Made by a program: the position numbers and the translations under genes
Part shown: positions 9,486-17,732 of the stretch, one piece after another
Numbering within the stretch: the first letter of the stretch is position 1
Layout: each line of letters begins with the position of its first letter
Source of the DNA: Alphaproteobacteria bacterium UBA6347
GTDB taxonomy: Bacteria; Pseudomonadota; Alphaproteobacteria; CAAGCB01; CAG-977
DNA: 37,756 bases
NCBI GenBank assembly: GCA_002440235.1
Contig: DJRZ01000077.1
Span: 257 to 38,012, forward strand
Direction: 5' to 3'
The notes under the pieces: generated by a model
Seen by the model: the letters and a program-made list of their open reading frames with translations, nothing else
The model's database searches: none
What the model was told of the DNA's origin: nothing

Positions 9486-9896
9486 CGGTTCGAACCGTAT
9501 CAGGCGGAGCTGGACACTCTGCAAAACCGGGGGTACACGACCGGATTTTTCGACGGCGTCCCCGACGCGTCGGCGCAGAATTACGAAACGTCGCGCAGTT
9601 TGTCCGATTGGCGCAACGCCGGCGTGATCCGGCGCAAAAACGACGACGGGGCGGAGGTCGAAATTTATCAGAAAATCGAAACCGGGGACGTTCTGTCGTT
9701 TCTGCCGCCCGACGGGAACGGCGCGGTCGACGTCGTCGTTTCGCGCGTGATCGACGGATTGACGGGAAAGCCGGTCGCCGCCGTTTCCCCCGGACGCGTC
9801 GGGCAGAGCGTCTTTCTGCCGAAATCGTTTTTCGATCCCGCCGACTGCGATCGTCTGCCCGTTTCGACCGTGGCGCGCGCGAAATCGAAAGAATGA
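9486..9896 (+). pseudogene. C-terminal part of the U32 gene, in frame after the TAG
   Basis: The codons after the TAG stay open in the same frame for 136 residues and end at TGA 9894-9896. They begin RFEPYQAELDTLQNRGYTTG, and the RGYTTGFF segment is the conserved C-terminal region of U32 proteins of the TrhP/YegQ kind. A beta-rich end follows (EIYQKIETGDVLSFLPP). Without the TAG, the joined product would be about 417 residues, close to the family norm. No convincing ribosome site or ATG is seen near the start; the first possible initiator is a TTG at 9600, which would lose the conserved motif. The segment keeps normal codon usage and shows no other damage, so the interruption is either recent, a sequencing error or a readthrough site. 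Confidence 0.7.
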
Positions 9897-9907
9897 AAGA
9901 TATGGTT

Positions 9908-9935
9908 TTGATTTTCACGCGGCTTTTGATAAAAT
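9908..9935 (+). promoter_or_regulatory. Predicted sigma-70-type promoter for the lipoprotein/acnB cluster
   Basis: TTGATT (9908-9913) and TAAAAT (9930-9935) are separated by 16 bases, in a short AT-richer gap between the U32 gene and the first lipoprotein gene. The expected start of transcription lies about 20 bases before the AGAAAGGGA ribosome site of the gene starting at 9966. No terminator is seen before it, so readthrough from upstream is also possible. Confidence 0.5.
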
Positions 9936-9965
9936 GGCGCGAACGGAAATCAGAAAGGGAAACCG

Positions 9966-10655
9966 ATGAACAAAGCTTTGAAATTTCTGTGCGCGACCGT
10001 TTTGCTGTCGTCCTGCGCGGCGGCGACGGTCGACGAAACAACGCAAACGGTCGAAGCCAAGCCGTCTTTGGTCGACAGGGTGCAGGCGCAGGTGGTCGAC
10101 GTCGAACGCGCCGCGACCGAGGCTTTGCCCGATGAAATCGCGGGGCTGAAATCGACCGATCCCGTCGCCGACCGCGAACAAAACCAGCGCGGTGCGGGCT
10201 TTACCCGCGTTTATCGGGAAGACGACGCCGAAAACGGCTTCGTCGCGACCGTTTTCGTGTACAACAACCGGAATTTCGGCGTGGACGAGGAAATCACCCC
10301 CGCCGTCGAATCCTTGATGGAAAAGCATTTGCAGGAAATGCAGGCGTTGAAAGATTCGGGGCTGTACGCCGATGTCAAAACCGAAACGCCGAAAGTCAGA
10401 ACTTTCCGCTGGGGCGGCGTCAATTATCAGGTGATCGAAGCCGACGTCCGTTTCACCACGCGGGACGACGAGGAAAAGCAATCCCTGATCGTTCTGGGCG
10501 CGAACAGCGAATTGATGAGCTTTATCCGCATTCGCTACACCTATCCCCGTTCCAAGCAGGCGCGCGCGCGTTCGAAAATGACGGTTTTTACGCGGTCGGT
10601 GTTCCACGCGGCGCACAAATTTGCGCAGGCGCAGAAAACTCCCGACGTTCCGTAA
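9966..10655 (+). CDS. Putative lipoprotein of unknown function
   Basis: The 229-residue protein begins with a basic tip, a hydrophobic core and the lipobox-like LLSSC at about residues 13-17, so it is probably a lipid-anchored envelope protein. The rest is a mixed alpha/beta sequence without a motif I recognise; a Trp-Gly-Gly turn near residue 146 (RTFRWGGVNYQVIEADVRF) sits within predicted strands. It is the first gene after the promoter at 9908 and has a good AGAAAGGGA ribosome site. The next gene, 19 bases downstream, encodes another small lipoprotein, so the two may act together. A functional link to the TCA genes that follow is not evident. It is certain to be coding but the role is open. 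Confidence 0.7.
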   Translation: MNKALKFLCATVLLSSCAAATVDETTQTVEAKPSLVDRVQAQVVDVERAATEALPDEIAGLKSTDPVADREQNQRGAGFTRVYREDDAENGFVATVFVYNNRNFGVDEEITPAVESLMEKHLQEMQALKDSGLYADVKTETPKVRTFRWGGVNYQVIEADVRFTTRDDEEKQSLIVLGANSELMSFIRIRYTYPRSKQARARSKMTVFTRSVFHAAHKFAQAQKTPDVP

Positions 10656-10674
10656 AGTCGAAAGGAATCCGCGC

Positions 10675-11109
10675 ATGAAAAAAATTTTCGCGCCGCTGTT
10701 CTTGTTGCCGCTGATCGCCGCCTGCGCCGTCGTTGATCCGTCCGAAGAGGTCGGGCGGACGCTGGAAGCGATGAATCAAGCCTACCGCGACAAAGACGTC
10801 GCGGCGTTCATGGAGCTGGTTTCCAAAAACTACGACGGCGAACGCGACGAATTGAAAATCGCGGTCGAAAACGATTTCGCGGGATTCGCCGCCGTCGATT
10901 ACAGCACGTCCGTGGCGCGGACCGTCATCGACGGAGAAACGGGCGTGTACGGCGCAAAAGTGTCCTTCACCCGTTCGGCGCGTTCCAAACGGCTGGGGAC
11001 GGACCGCCGCGCCGGCGACGCCTATGTGGCGTTTGAAAAAGACGACGGCGGGACGCTGCGCCTGTTGCAGATGTCCAAACCCGAACTGTACGGGCTGATC
11101 GCTCCCTGA
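10675..11109 (+). CDS. Small putative lipoprotein, possibly NTF2-like fold
   Basis: The 144-residue product has a clear lipoprotein signal with the lipobox LIAAC at about residues 12-16, after which the mature chain begins. The pattern EEVGRTLEAMNQAYRDKDVAAFMELVS, a helix with a short acidic turn followed by beta strands ending in FEKDDGGTLRLLQMS, resembles the NTF2-like/SnoaL superfamily. That assignment is by pattern only. The ATG at 10675 is preceded by AAAGGAA. An upstream in-frame start exists but would place extra residues before the signal. The gene sits 19 bases after one lipoprotein gene and 22 before acnB, so all three are probably on one transcript. Confidence 0.7.
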   Translation: MKKIFAPLFLLPLIAACAVVDPSEEVGRTLEAMNQAYRDKDVAAFMELVSKNYDGERDELKIAVENDFAGFAAVDYSTSVARTVIDGETGVYGAKVSFTRSARSKRLGTDRRAGDAYVAFEKDDGGTLRLLQMSKPELYGLIAP

Positions 11110-11131
11110 CGGAACAAACAAAGGAAAAAAG

Positions 11132-13660
11132 ATGAACGCCGAAGAAACCTTGCAGTCTTTTTACGCGGCGTACGACGCGGCGCGCGAATTCGATCCCAAA
11201 CACCCCGAAGACGGCGTTTTGTCCCGAAAACGGGACGGCTTGCCGCCGAAACCGCTGAACGCCGACGAAACGCGGGCGTGCGTTTCGCTGCTGGAAAACG
11301 GAAAGCGGACGGCGGAGGCGCTGAACCTGCTGCTGAACCGCGTGCCGTCGGGGACGGGCGACGCCGCGCGCGTCAAGGCGGAATTTCTGGAACGCGTCGT
11401 CCTCGGCGTTCTGACCGCGGACGGACTGTCCCCCGAAGACGCCGTCGAACATCTGGGGCGCATGAGGGGCGGCTGGAACGTCCCCGTCCTGATTTCGCTG
11501 TTGAAAAACGACAAAACCGCGCCCGCCGCCGTTCGGGCTTTGTCGCGGCTGGTGCTGATCCACCGGTCGGTTCGGGACGTCGCCGATCTGTGCGACGCCG
11601 GCAATCCGCACGCGAAAGCCCTGCTGCAAAGCTGGGCGCGCGCCGACTGGTTTTCCGCGCGCGAACCTTTGGAAGACGAAACGCGGCTGGTCGTTTTCAA
11701 AATCCCCGACGAAATCGAGGCGTCGACGGATTTCCTGTCCCATTCAAAGGGCGGGCACACGCGCACGGACGTTCCCTTTCACGGCAAGCATTACTTTATG
11801 AACGCCGAAATGCTGGCGGAGCTGAACGCGTTGAAAGCGCGCTTTCCCGACATTCCCGTCGCGCTGGCGGCGGACAGGATCGGCACCAGTTCGTCGCGCA
11901 AATCGGGTATGAACAACGTCGAATGGAACATCGGCATAGAAAACGCCGACACGCGTTTCCAGCCCGACAAAAAAACGCGCGCGGTGATTTTCGCGGGGCG
12001 CGTTCTGGGACCCATCTTCGCCAAAACGGCGCAGGATATGGGGTCGATCATCGTCAGAACGGACACCGGCGTTTTAAAAACGGGCGACGTCGTGCGCGCC
12101 GTGTGGCGGAAAGGGGAGATTCTGGACGATTCGGGCAAGCTTGCGGCGACTTTCGCGCCCCTGTCCCGACGCGAGCTGGACTATCTGCGCGCGGGCGGCG
12201 CGACGCTGTTCCGCATGGGACGGATTTTAACGCAAACGGCGGCGGAAATTCTGGGTGAAAGCCCCGAATTGCCCTATGCCGTCGAAACGCCCGACGACGT
12301 CGAACGTCCGATGACGGCGGCGCAAAAGGTCGTCGCCGCCGCCGCGGGGCTGAAAAGCGTCCGCGCGGGACAGACCGTGTACGCGCGGGTGGACACCGTG
12401 GCGTCGCAGGACACGACGGGCGGCATGACCGTGCAGGAAATGCGGGGGACTTTGGCGGCGATGAATCTGGCTGTTCCCCTGTTTTTGCAATCGCAATGCC
12501 ACAACGCCGCGCTGGGGTTCAGAACGCCCGCCGTCGTCGCCGCGAACAGGGCTTTGGTCGATTTTGTCAAATCGATCGGCGGAATCGCTTTGAACATGGG
12601 GGACGGCATCGTTCATTCGTGGCTGAACGAGCTGGTCGTTCCGGACACGGTCGTCGTCGGCGGGGATTCGCACACCCGCGTTCCGACGGCGCTGAGCTTC
12701 CCGCTGGGGTCTGGCGGCGTCGCCGAAGCCGCCGCGACGGGCGTGACGGAAATAACCGTTCCCGACAGCGTTCTGGTCGTGCTGAAAGGGAATTTCAGAC
12801 GCGGCGTCACCGTGCGCGATCTGGTGAACTACATTCCGTACAAGGCGAAAAAACTGTTCGGCAAAAACGTTTTTGAGGGCGCGATTATGGAATTTCGCAG
12901 AATCGGCGAACCGTTCGACATGATCGACGTGTTCAAAATGACGAACGCGTCGGCGGAACGGTCGGCGGCGGCGGCGTATTTCGAACAAAGCCCCGAGGCG
13001 GTCGCGGCGCATATCGAATCCCGTTCCCTGCCGATGATCGAAAAGCTGATCGAATCGGGGTGCGACAACAACGGCGTTCTGGCGGACAGGGCGCGGGTTT
13101 TGCGCGATTACGTCGAAAATCCGCGCAAGGCGCGCGCGGACGGCGACGCCGCCTACGCCGCCGTTTTGGAAATCGATCTGGGCGAAATCGACCAACCTTA
13201 CGTCGCGTGTCCGCATACGCCCGACAACGTCAAGCCGCTGGACGAAATCGCGGGGACGCCCGCGCAGTTCGGCTTTGTCGGATCGTGCATGTCGGGGGAA
13301 AAGGACTTCGCGGCGTTCGAACGGATCACGCGGGGCGTCGAAAAACTGCCCGTCGAGGTTTGGATCGCCGCGCCGACCCGTCTGATCGAACGCGATCTGG
13401 AACGCGCGCAAATCTTGCGGGCGTTGGAAAACCGCGGCGCGCGCGTCGAAATTTCCGGCTGTTCCCTGTGCATGGGCAATCAGGAACGCGTCAAAGGCGA
13501 AAAAAACGTCCTGACGACGTCGACCCGAAATTTCAAAGGACGCATGGGCGACGAGGCGTCCGTTTATCTGGTGTCCGCCCAGCTGGAAGCCGTCGCCGTT
13601 TTGAACGGCGCTTTTCCGACGGCGGACGATTATTTCAAAACGGTGAACGAAAATGATTGA
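11132..13660 (+). CDS. acnB: Bifunctional aconitate hydratase 2 / 2-methylisocitrate dehydratase (AcnB)
   Basis: AcnB isomerises citrate to isocitrate through cis-aconitate in the TCA cycle. The 842-residue length and domain order fit AcnB: an N-terminal HEAT-like domain (about residues 1-160), a swivel-like domain with the HSKGGHTRTDVPFHGKHYF and GTSSSRKSGMNNVEW segments, and then the catalytic core. The 4Fe-4S ligands are visible as Cys719 (in VGSCM) and Cys777 and Cys780 (in SGCSLCMGNQ). The Gly-Asp-Ser-His-Thr-Arg segment of the core (GGDSHTRVPT) is also present. An AAAGGAAAAAAG ribosome site precedes the ATG. Its stop overlaps the start of the isocitrate dehydrogenase gene by 8 bases, which implies translational coupling of consecutive pathway steps. 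Confidence 0.96.
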   Translation: MNAEETLQSFYAAYDAAREFDPKHPEDGVLSRKRDGLPPKPLNADETRACVSLLENGKRTAEALNLLLNRVPSGTGDAARVKAEFLERVVLGVLTADGLSPEDAVEHLGRMRGGWNVPVLISLLKNDKTAPAAVRALSRLVLIHRSVRDVADLCDAGNPHAKALLQSWARADWFSAREPLEDETRLVVFKIPDEIEASTDFLSHSKGGHTRTDVPFHGKHYFMNAEMLAELNALKARFPDIPVALAADRIGTSSSRKSGMNNVEWNIGIENADTRFQPDKKTRAVIFAGRVLGPIFAKTAQDMGSIIVRTDTGVLKTGDVVRAVWRKGEILDDSGKLAATFAPLSRRELDYLRAGGATLFRMGRILTQTAAEILGESPELPYAVETPDDVERPMTAAQKVVAAAAGLKSVRAGQTVYARVDTVASQDTTGGMTVQEMRGTLAAMNLAVPLFLQSQCHNAALGFRTPAVVAANRALVDFVKSIGGIALNMGDGIVHSWLNELVVPDTVVVGGDSHTRVPTALSFPLGSGGVAEAAATGVTEITVPDSVLVVLKGNFRRGVTVRDLVNYIPYKAKKLFGKNVFEGAIMEFRRIGEPFDMIDVFKMTNASAERSAAAAYFEQSPEAVAAHIESRSLPMIEKLIESGCDNNGVLADRARVLRDYVENPRKARADGDAAYAAVLEIDLGEIDQPYVACPHTPDNVKPLDEIAGTPAQFGFVGSCMSGEKDFAAFERITRGVEKLPVEVWIAAPTRLIERDLERAQILRALENRGARVEISGCSLCMGNQERVKGEKNVLTTSTRNFKGRMGDEASVYLVSAQLEAVAVLNGAFPTADDYFKTVNEND

Positions 13661-15434
13661 ATCCCATGTCGATGTGGCTTTGCCCGAAGAATCCGCCGGC
13701 GCGGCGTATGAAATCGTCAAACGCGAACTGATCGAGCCTTTTACCGCCTTTATCGGCGAAAAGCGGGTGCGCGAACACGATTGGAGCCTGAAAGGGCGGA
13801 TCCAGACCGACGGCGAAGTGATCCGCGAAACCGTCGAAATGGCGGGCGGCGACAAAAAAGCCGTGCTGGTCAAAGGTCCCGGAATCACGCCGACGCGCGA
13901 ACAGACGCTGGAAACGCTGGCTTTGCTGGGCGACGACCGGAAGCCCGAAGAACTGAGCAAACTGGTGACGGGAACGCCGAACGGCTATCTGCGCGGGCAC
14001 TGGCTGGTCAAAGGCAATCTGGAACGCTACGAAGCTCCCGGCATTGCGGGGCTGTTGAACGCGGATCTGCCCGATTACAAAAACGCGGGCGGGATCGACG
14101 TGATGTTTTTGTCCGGCGGTCGCGCCAAAGACGGGGTGTTTTTCAATTTGGAAAACGATTGCGACGTGCGGGTCGATTTCAACCGCAAAACCGTGCGCGC
14201 GCCGGAACGCCTGTCAAAGGGATCCGCCGTCTACGCCAAGGTCACGCGCCGCGCCGACGTCGCCGAATTGTGCGACCGCGCGATCGAAAAGGGCGACGAC
14301 ATCGTTTTCATGTCGAAATACACGGTGCGTCCCGAACTGGACGGCGAAAAGAAAAAAATCTACAACGACCGGCGCGAAAAGCACGGGCTGGAACGGTTGG
14401 AGGGCAACCGGGGCGACATCGTCGACGCGGCGTTCGCGCGTCTGCTGTCGCGTCCCGTCGAAAAAAACACGACGGTTCTGGTGCCCGATCCGTCCTACGG
14501 TCCGAAAATCGCCGCCGTTTTGAACGCCGCCTACGCCTGCGGCGTGAAAAAGCCGTTGGGCGAATTTTCCGTCTGCCGCTTTTCGGCGGGCAAAAGCGAA
14601 TACGGCGGGCTGAATCGGGTCGCGCGGGAGGACGGCGAATACAGGCTGCGCATCGGCGCGCGCGAAATCAGGATTCCCGTCAAAGCCGGCGACATGTTCG
14701 AAGAAATGCACTACGACCGCGCCGACGCCGACTGTTACGTCAAACAGGTGTTCCGTCAAGCCGCGGCGAAAAAATACGACCGCGTCGTGTTCGCTTTCGA
14801 CGAAACGGATCTTTACGACGTTCCCGTCGTCCAAGCCGTTCGCGACGAGGCTTGGCGGCAAAAAAAAGTGGAGGGGGAGGACTTTTTGATCATGAAGCCC
14901 GACGCCGCGGCGGTGATGATGTTCACCGCGCCGATGCCGGGAGGAACGTGCTACGCCTATGACAACCTGTGGGGCGACATCGTTTCCGACGCCATGGATT
15001 TGGGCGCCGGCGTCGCGGCGGTCAATTCCGTGATTTTGCTGGCGGACGGGCGCGTCTGGGCGGAAATGGGCGGCGCGGGAACGGCGCCCGATTTGATGAA
15101 GCTGGCGCGAAAAGAGGGATTCTGGCGTTACGATCCGATTCCGATCATCGAAGGGCTGGCGATCGGTTTTTCCGAAGCCGCGCGAATCGAACCGGACAAC
15201 CGACCGCTGAACGCCTACGCCAAAGGCCTGCACGACGCCTGCGTCGCCGTTTTAAAGCGGGGATACGCCACGCCGGATCTGGTCGAAAAGCTGAAAAGCG
15301 GTCGAAAAACGGGAATCGACACGGAATCGTTCGTCAAGGCGGTGAGGGTGGAATTGTTAACCCTTTTGGGTTTAAAAGAGGAATCCGAAGCTCAAACGCG
15401 TCTGCTGAAACAAACGGTAAAGGAAATCAGATGA
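13653..15434 (+). CDS. icd: Probable NADP-isocitrate dehydrogenase, compact relative of the monomeric type
   Basis: The 593-residue product should oxidise isocitrate to 2-oxoglutarate, judging by position between acnB and gltA and by recognisable segments. From memory of the monomeric (about 740-residue) enzymes, the alignable pieces are PFTAFIGEKRVREHDWSLKG near the N-terminus, GSAVYAKV, the VLVPDPSYGPKIAAVLNAA segment, KSEYGG, DNLWGDIVSDA and the cofactor-side GGAGTAPDL. The order of these pieces matches the monomeric family. The middle block around the HVPSDVIVDASMP region of those enzymes appears absent, which explains the shorter length. Two weakly similar halves are visible, one around IVFMSKYTVRPELDG (near residue 215) and one around VVFAFDETDLYDVP (near residue 385). 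Enzyme identity is inferred and cofactor choice is not proven. Its stop overlaps the gltA start by four bases (ATGA). Confidence 0.75.
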   Translation: MIESHVDVALPEESAGAAYEIVKRELIEPFTAFIGEKRVREHDWSLKGRIQTDGEVIRETVEMAGGDKKAVLVKGPGITPTREQTLETLALLGDDRKPEELSKLVTGTPNGYLRGHWLVKGNLERYEAPGIAGLLNADLPDYKNAGGIDVMFLSGGRAKDGVFFNLENDCDVRVDFNRKTVRAPERLSKGSAVYAKVTRRADVAELCDRAIEKGDDIVFMSKYTVRPELDGEKKKIYNDRREKHGLERLEGNRGDIVDAAFARLLSRPVEKNTTVLVPDPSYGPKIAAVLNAAYACGVKKPLGEFSVCRFSAGKSEYGGLNRVAREDGEYRLRIGAREIRIPVKAGDMFEEMHYDRADADCYVKQVFRQAAAKKYDRVVFAFDETDLYDVPVVQAVRDEAWRQKKVEGEDFLIMKPDAAAVMMFTAPMPGGTCYAYDNLWGDIVSDAMDLGAGVAAVNSVILLADGRVWAEMGGAGTAPDLMKLARKEGFWRYDPIPIIEGLAIGFSEAARIEPDNRPLNAYAKGLHDACVAVLKRGYATPDLVEKLKSGRKTGIDTESFVKAVRVELLTLLGLKEESEAQTRLLKQTVKEIR

Positions 15435-16729
15435 CGGAAAAAACGGTCAGGCTGGAATACGGCGGCGGGTCGGTCGAACTGCCCCTGCTTTGTTCCACTA
15501 CGGGCGAAATGTGCGTCGACATTACGGAACTGCGCGCGAAAACGGGATTGACGACGTTCGACCCTGGGCTGGGCAACACCGCGTCCTGCGCCAGCAAAAT
15601 CACTTATGTGAACGGGGAAAAGGGAATCCTGCGCTATCGGGGAATCCCGATCGAAACCGTTGCGGAAAAAATGACGTTCGTGGAAACGGCTTGGCTGCTG
15701 ATTTACGGACGCCTGCCGACCAAGGCGGAAATGAAGGCGTTCAGCGCCCGCCTGACCAACAACGAATTGCTGCACGAAGGATTGCTGCACCACTTCGACG
15801 CTTTTCCGCCGAACGGACAGCCGATGTCGATTCTGTCGGCGGTCGTCAATTCGCTGATCTGCTATTCCCCCGAAATCATGGACACGGCGGACGAGGAAGC
15901 CATGCGCAACGCCGTCGCCGCCATTATTTCGAAAGTGCGCACAATCGCCGCCTTTTCCTACCGCAAGGCGATGGGACTGCCGTTCGTGTATCCCGATCCC
16001 GCGCGCAGTTACTGCGACAATTTCCTGCACATGATGTTTTCCATTCCGCACAAGCCGCATCAGCCCACGCCCGAAGCGGTCAGGGCGCTGAATCTGTTTC
16101 TGATGCTGCACGCCGACCACGAGCAAAACTGTTCGACGTCGACGGTGCGCATCGTCGGATCGGCGGAAACGAACCTGTTTTCGTCGGTCGCGTCAGGAAT
16201 TTGCGCTTTGTGGGGAAAGTTGCACGGCGGGGCGAACGTCGCCGTGTTCGAAATGCTGTCCCGGCTGGCGAACGGCGATGAAAGCGTCGAAGGCTTTATC
16301 GAACGCGTCAAGCGAAAACAGGCGCGCCTGATGGGATTCGGACACCGCGTGTACAAGACTTTCGATCCGCGCGCCAAAATTTTGAAAAAAGCGGTGTTCG
16401 ATCTGATCGGCAGCGAACGCATCGAAAACGACCCCTTGATCGGCGTCGCGCTGAAACTGGAATCCGCCGCGCTGGACGACGACTATTTCAAAGAACGCCA
16501 TTTGTACCCGAACGTCGATTTCTATTCGGGCATGATTTTGCGGGCGTTGCGGATTCCGCTGAACATGTACACGGTGATGTTCGCCATCGGCAGAATACCG
16601 GGGTGGATCGCCCATTGGCGCGAGGGAAACGCGGAAACGCCGCGTCTGACCCGTCCGCGCCAGCTGTACACGGGGGCGACGGAAACGCCGTTCGTCCCCA
16701 TCGAACTGCGACCGGACGAGGAAATGTGA
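15431..16729 (+). CDS. gltA: Citrate synthase (type II)
   Basis: Citrate synthase condenses oxaloacetate with acetyl-CoA. The 432-residue length and N-terminal beta domain fit the hexameric Gram-negative type. Catalytic residues are present: His265 in WGKLHGGAN, His305 in MGFGHRVYK and Asp363 in NVDFYSG. The HADHEQN segment is conserved but is followed by Cys where Ala is common. The ATG at 15431 overlaps the icd stop and follows an AAAGGAAATC ribosome site; the longer open frame upstream is the shadow of icd. With acnB and icd it supplies the complete oxidative branch from oxaloacetate to 2-oxoglutarate, which feeds glutamate synthesis. Confidence 0.96.
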   Translation: MTEKTVRLEYGGGSVELPLLCSTTGEMCVDITELRAKTGLTTFDPGLGNTASCASKITYVNGEKGILRYRGIPIETVAEKMTFVETAWLLIYGRLPTKAEMKAFSARLTNNELLHEGLLHHFDAFPPNGQPMSILSAVVNSLICYSPEIMDTADEEAMRNAVAAIISKVRTIAAFSYRKAMGLPFVYPDPARSYCDNFLHMMFSIPHKPHQPTPEAVRALNLFLMLHADHEQNCSTSTVRIVGSAETNLFSSVASGICALWGKLHGGANVAVFEMLSRLANGDESVEGFIERVKRKQARLMGFGHRVYKTFDPRAKILKKAVFDLIGSERIENDPLIGVALKLESAALDDDYFKERHLYPNVDFYSGMILRALRIPLNMYTVMFAIGRIPGWIAHWREGNAETPRLTRPRQLYTGATETPFVPIELRPDEEM

Positions 16730-16742
16730 AGGATAGAACGCC

Positions 16743-17732
16743 ATGACATACGAAGAATTAACCCCGATCAAAGCCGAACTGGACAAACTGCCCCGACCGG
16801 CGGACGACGCCAAAGAGGATCTGCGTAAAAAAGTCGAACTGGAAAGCACTTACGTCAGCTGCTGCCTGGACGGCGCGACCTTTACGCGCAAGGAAACGGC
16901 GCGCGTCCTGTACGGCGACGAAACGGTCGACAAACATTCCCTGACCGAACACATCAAGGTTTTGAACGCCGCCAAAGCGTTCGAACTGATTTCGGACACG
17001 GCGGCGCGTCCCAGCCACCAGATCGACGACAACGACGTGAAAAGCATTCACCGCGTCGTCGCGCGCAATCTGGACGACAAAAACGGCGGCATGTACCGCG
17101 GAACGAAGCGCGTCTTTCCCGTCGGAATGCACGAAATGCCCGATTCCGCGACCGTTCAGCGCAAGATGGACGAATTCGGCATGTGGCTGTTCACCGCGCA
17201 CACCCTGCACCCCGCCGCGCTGGCGGCGGAAGCGCATCTGCGCCTGATGTCCGTTCTGCCTTTCGCGGTCGGAAACGGCTGTACGGCGCGCTGCATGATG
17301 AACCTGATTTTGATGCGCCACGGCTATCCGCCCGCGCTGTTTTCCAGACGCGAGAAAAAAGAATACTGGACGACGCTGGAAAACGCGATTTTCAAAAACG
17401 ACCGCGCGGGATACGACCGGCTGATCTGCCGCGCCGTCCGCCGGACGCTGGAAATGTACGTTCGCGCGGCGCAGCGTCACGACTACGCCGAAGTCGACCG
17501 CGATCCCTACTACATGCGGATCGGTCAGCTGGCGAAGGAATCGGGCGAACGCGTGTCCACCCTGCGTTATTGGACGGGGCTGGGACTGTTGGAAACGGCG
17601 GGAAAAACGTCCGCCGACTACACGCTTTATTCGTCGGAGGTCCTGCCGCGCATCAAACGGGTGAACGAATTGAAAAACCAGCGGTTCACGCTGGACGAAA
17701 TCCGGCTGAAACTGCAAGAGGACGCGCTATGA
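16743..17732 (+). CDS. Fic-like domain protein with degenerate active site fused to a MerR-type HTH
   Basis: The 329-residue protein has an N-terminal helix with SCCLDG (39-44), which resembles the S/T-x-x-x-E-G inhibitory motif of Fic proteins with Asp for Glu. A Fic core follows (about residues 90-240, including GGMYRG and HPAALAAEAHLRLM). The core motif reads Leu172-Pro-Phe-Ala-Val-Gly-Asn-Gly-Cys-Thr-Ala-Arg183, where active Fic enzymes have His-Pro-Phe-x-Asp/Glu-Gly-Asn-Gly-Arg-x-x-Arg. The catalytic His, the acidic residue and the first Arg are thus all replaced, so AMP transfer is unlikely. The C-terminal 75 residues (MRIGQLAKESGERVSTLRYW onward) match a MerR-type winged helix with the usual Tyr-Trp and Gly-Leu-Leu turns. 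It starts 13 bases after gltA and overlaps the next gene by four bases. A DNA-binding regulatory role is inferred. Confidence 0.85.
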   Translation: MTYEELTPIKAELDKLPRPADDAKEDLRKKVELESTYVSCCLDGATFTRKETARVLYGDETVDKHSLTEHIKVLNAAKAFELISDTAARPSHQIDDNDVKSIHRVVARNLDDKNGGMYRGTKRVFPVGMHEMPDSATVQRKMDEFGMWLFTAHTLHPAALAAEAHLRLMSVLPFAVGNGCTARCMMNLILMRHGYPPALFSRREKKEYWTTLENAIFKNDRAGYDRLICRAVRRTLEMYVRAAQRHDYAEVDRDPYYMRIGQLAKESGERVSTLRYWTGLGLLETAGKTSADYTLYSSEVLPRIKRVNELKNQRFTLDEIRLKLQEDAL

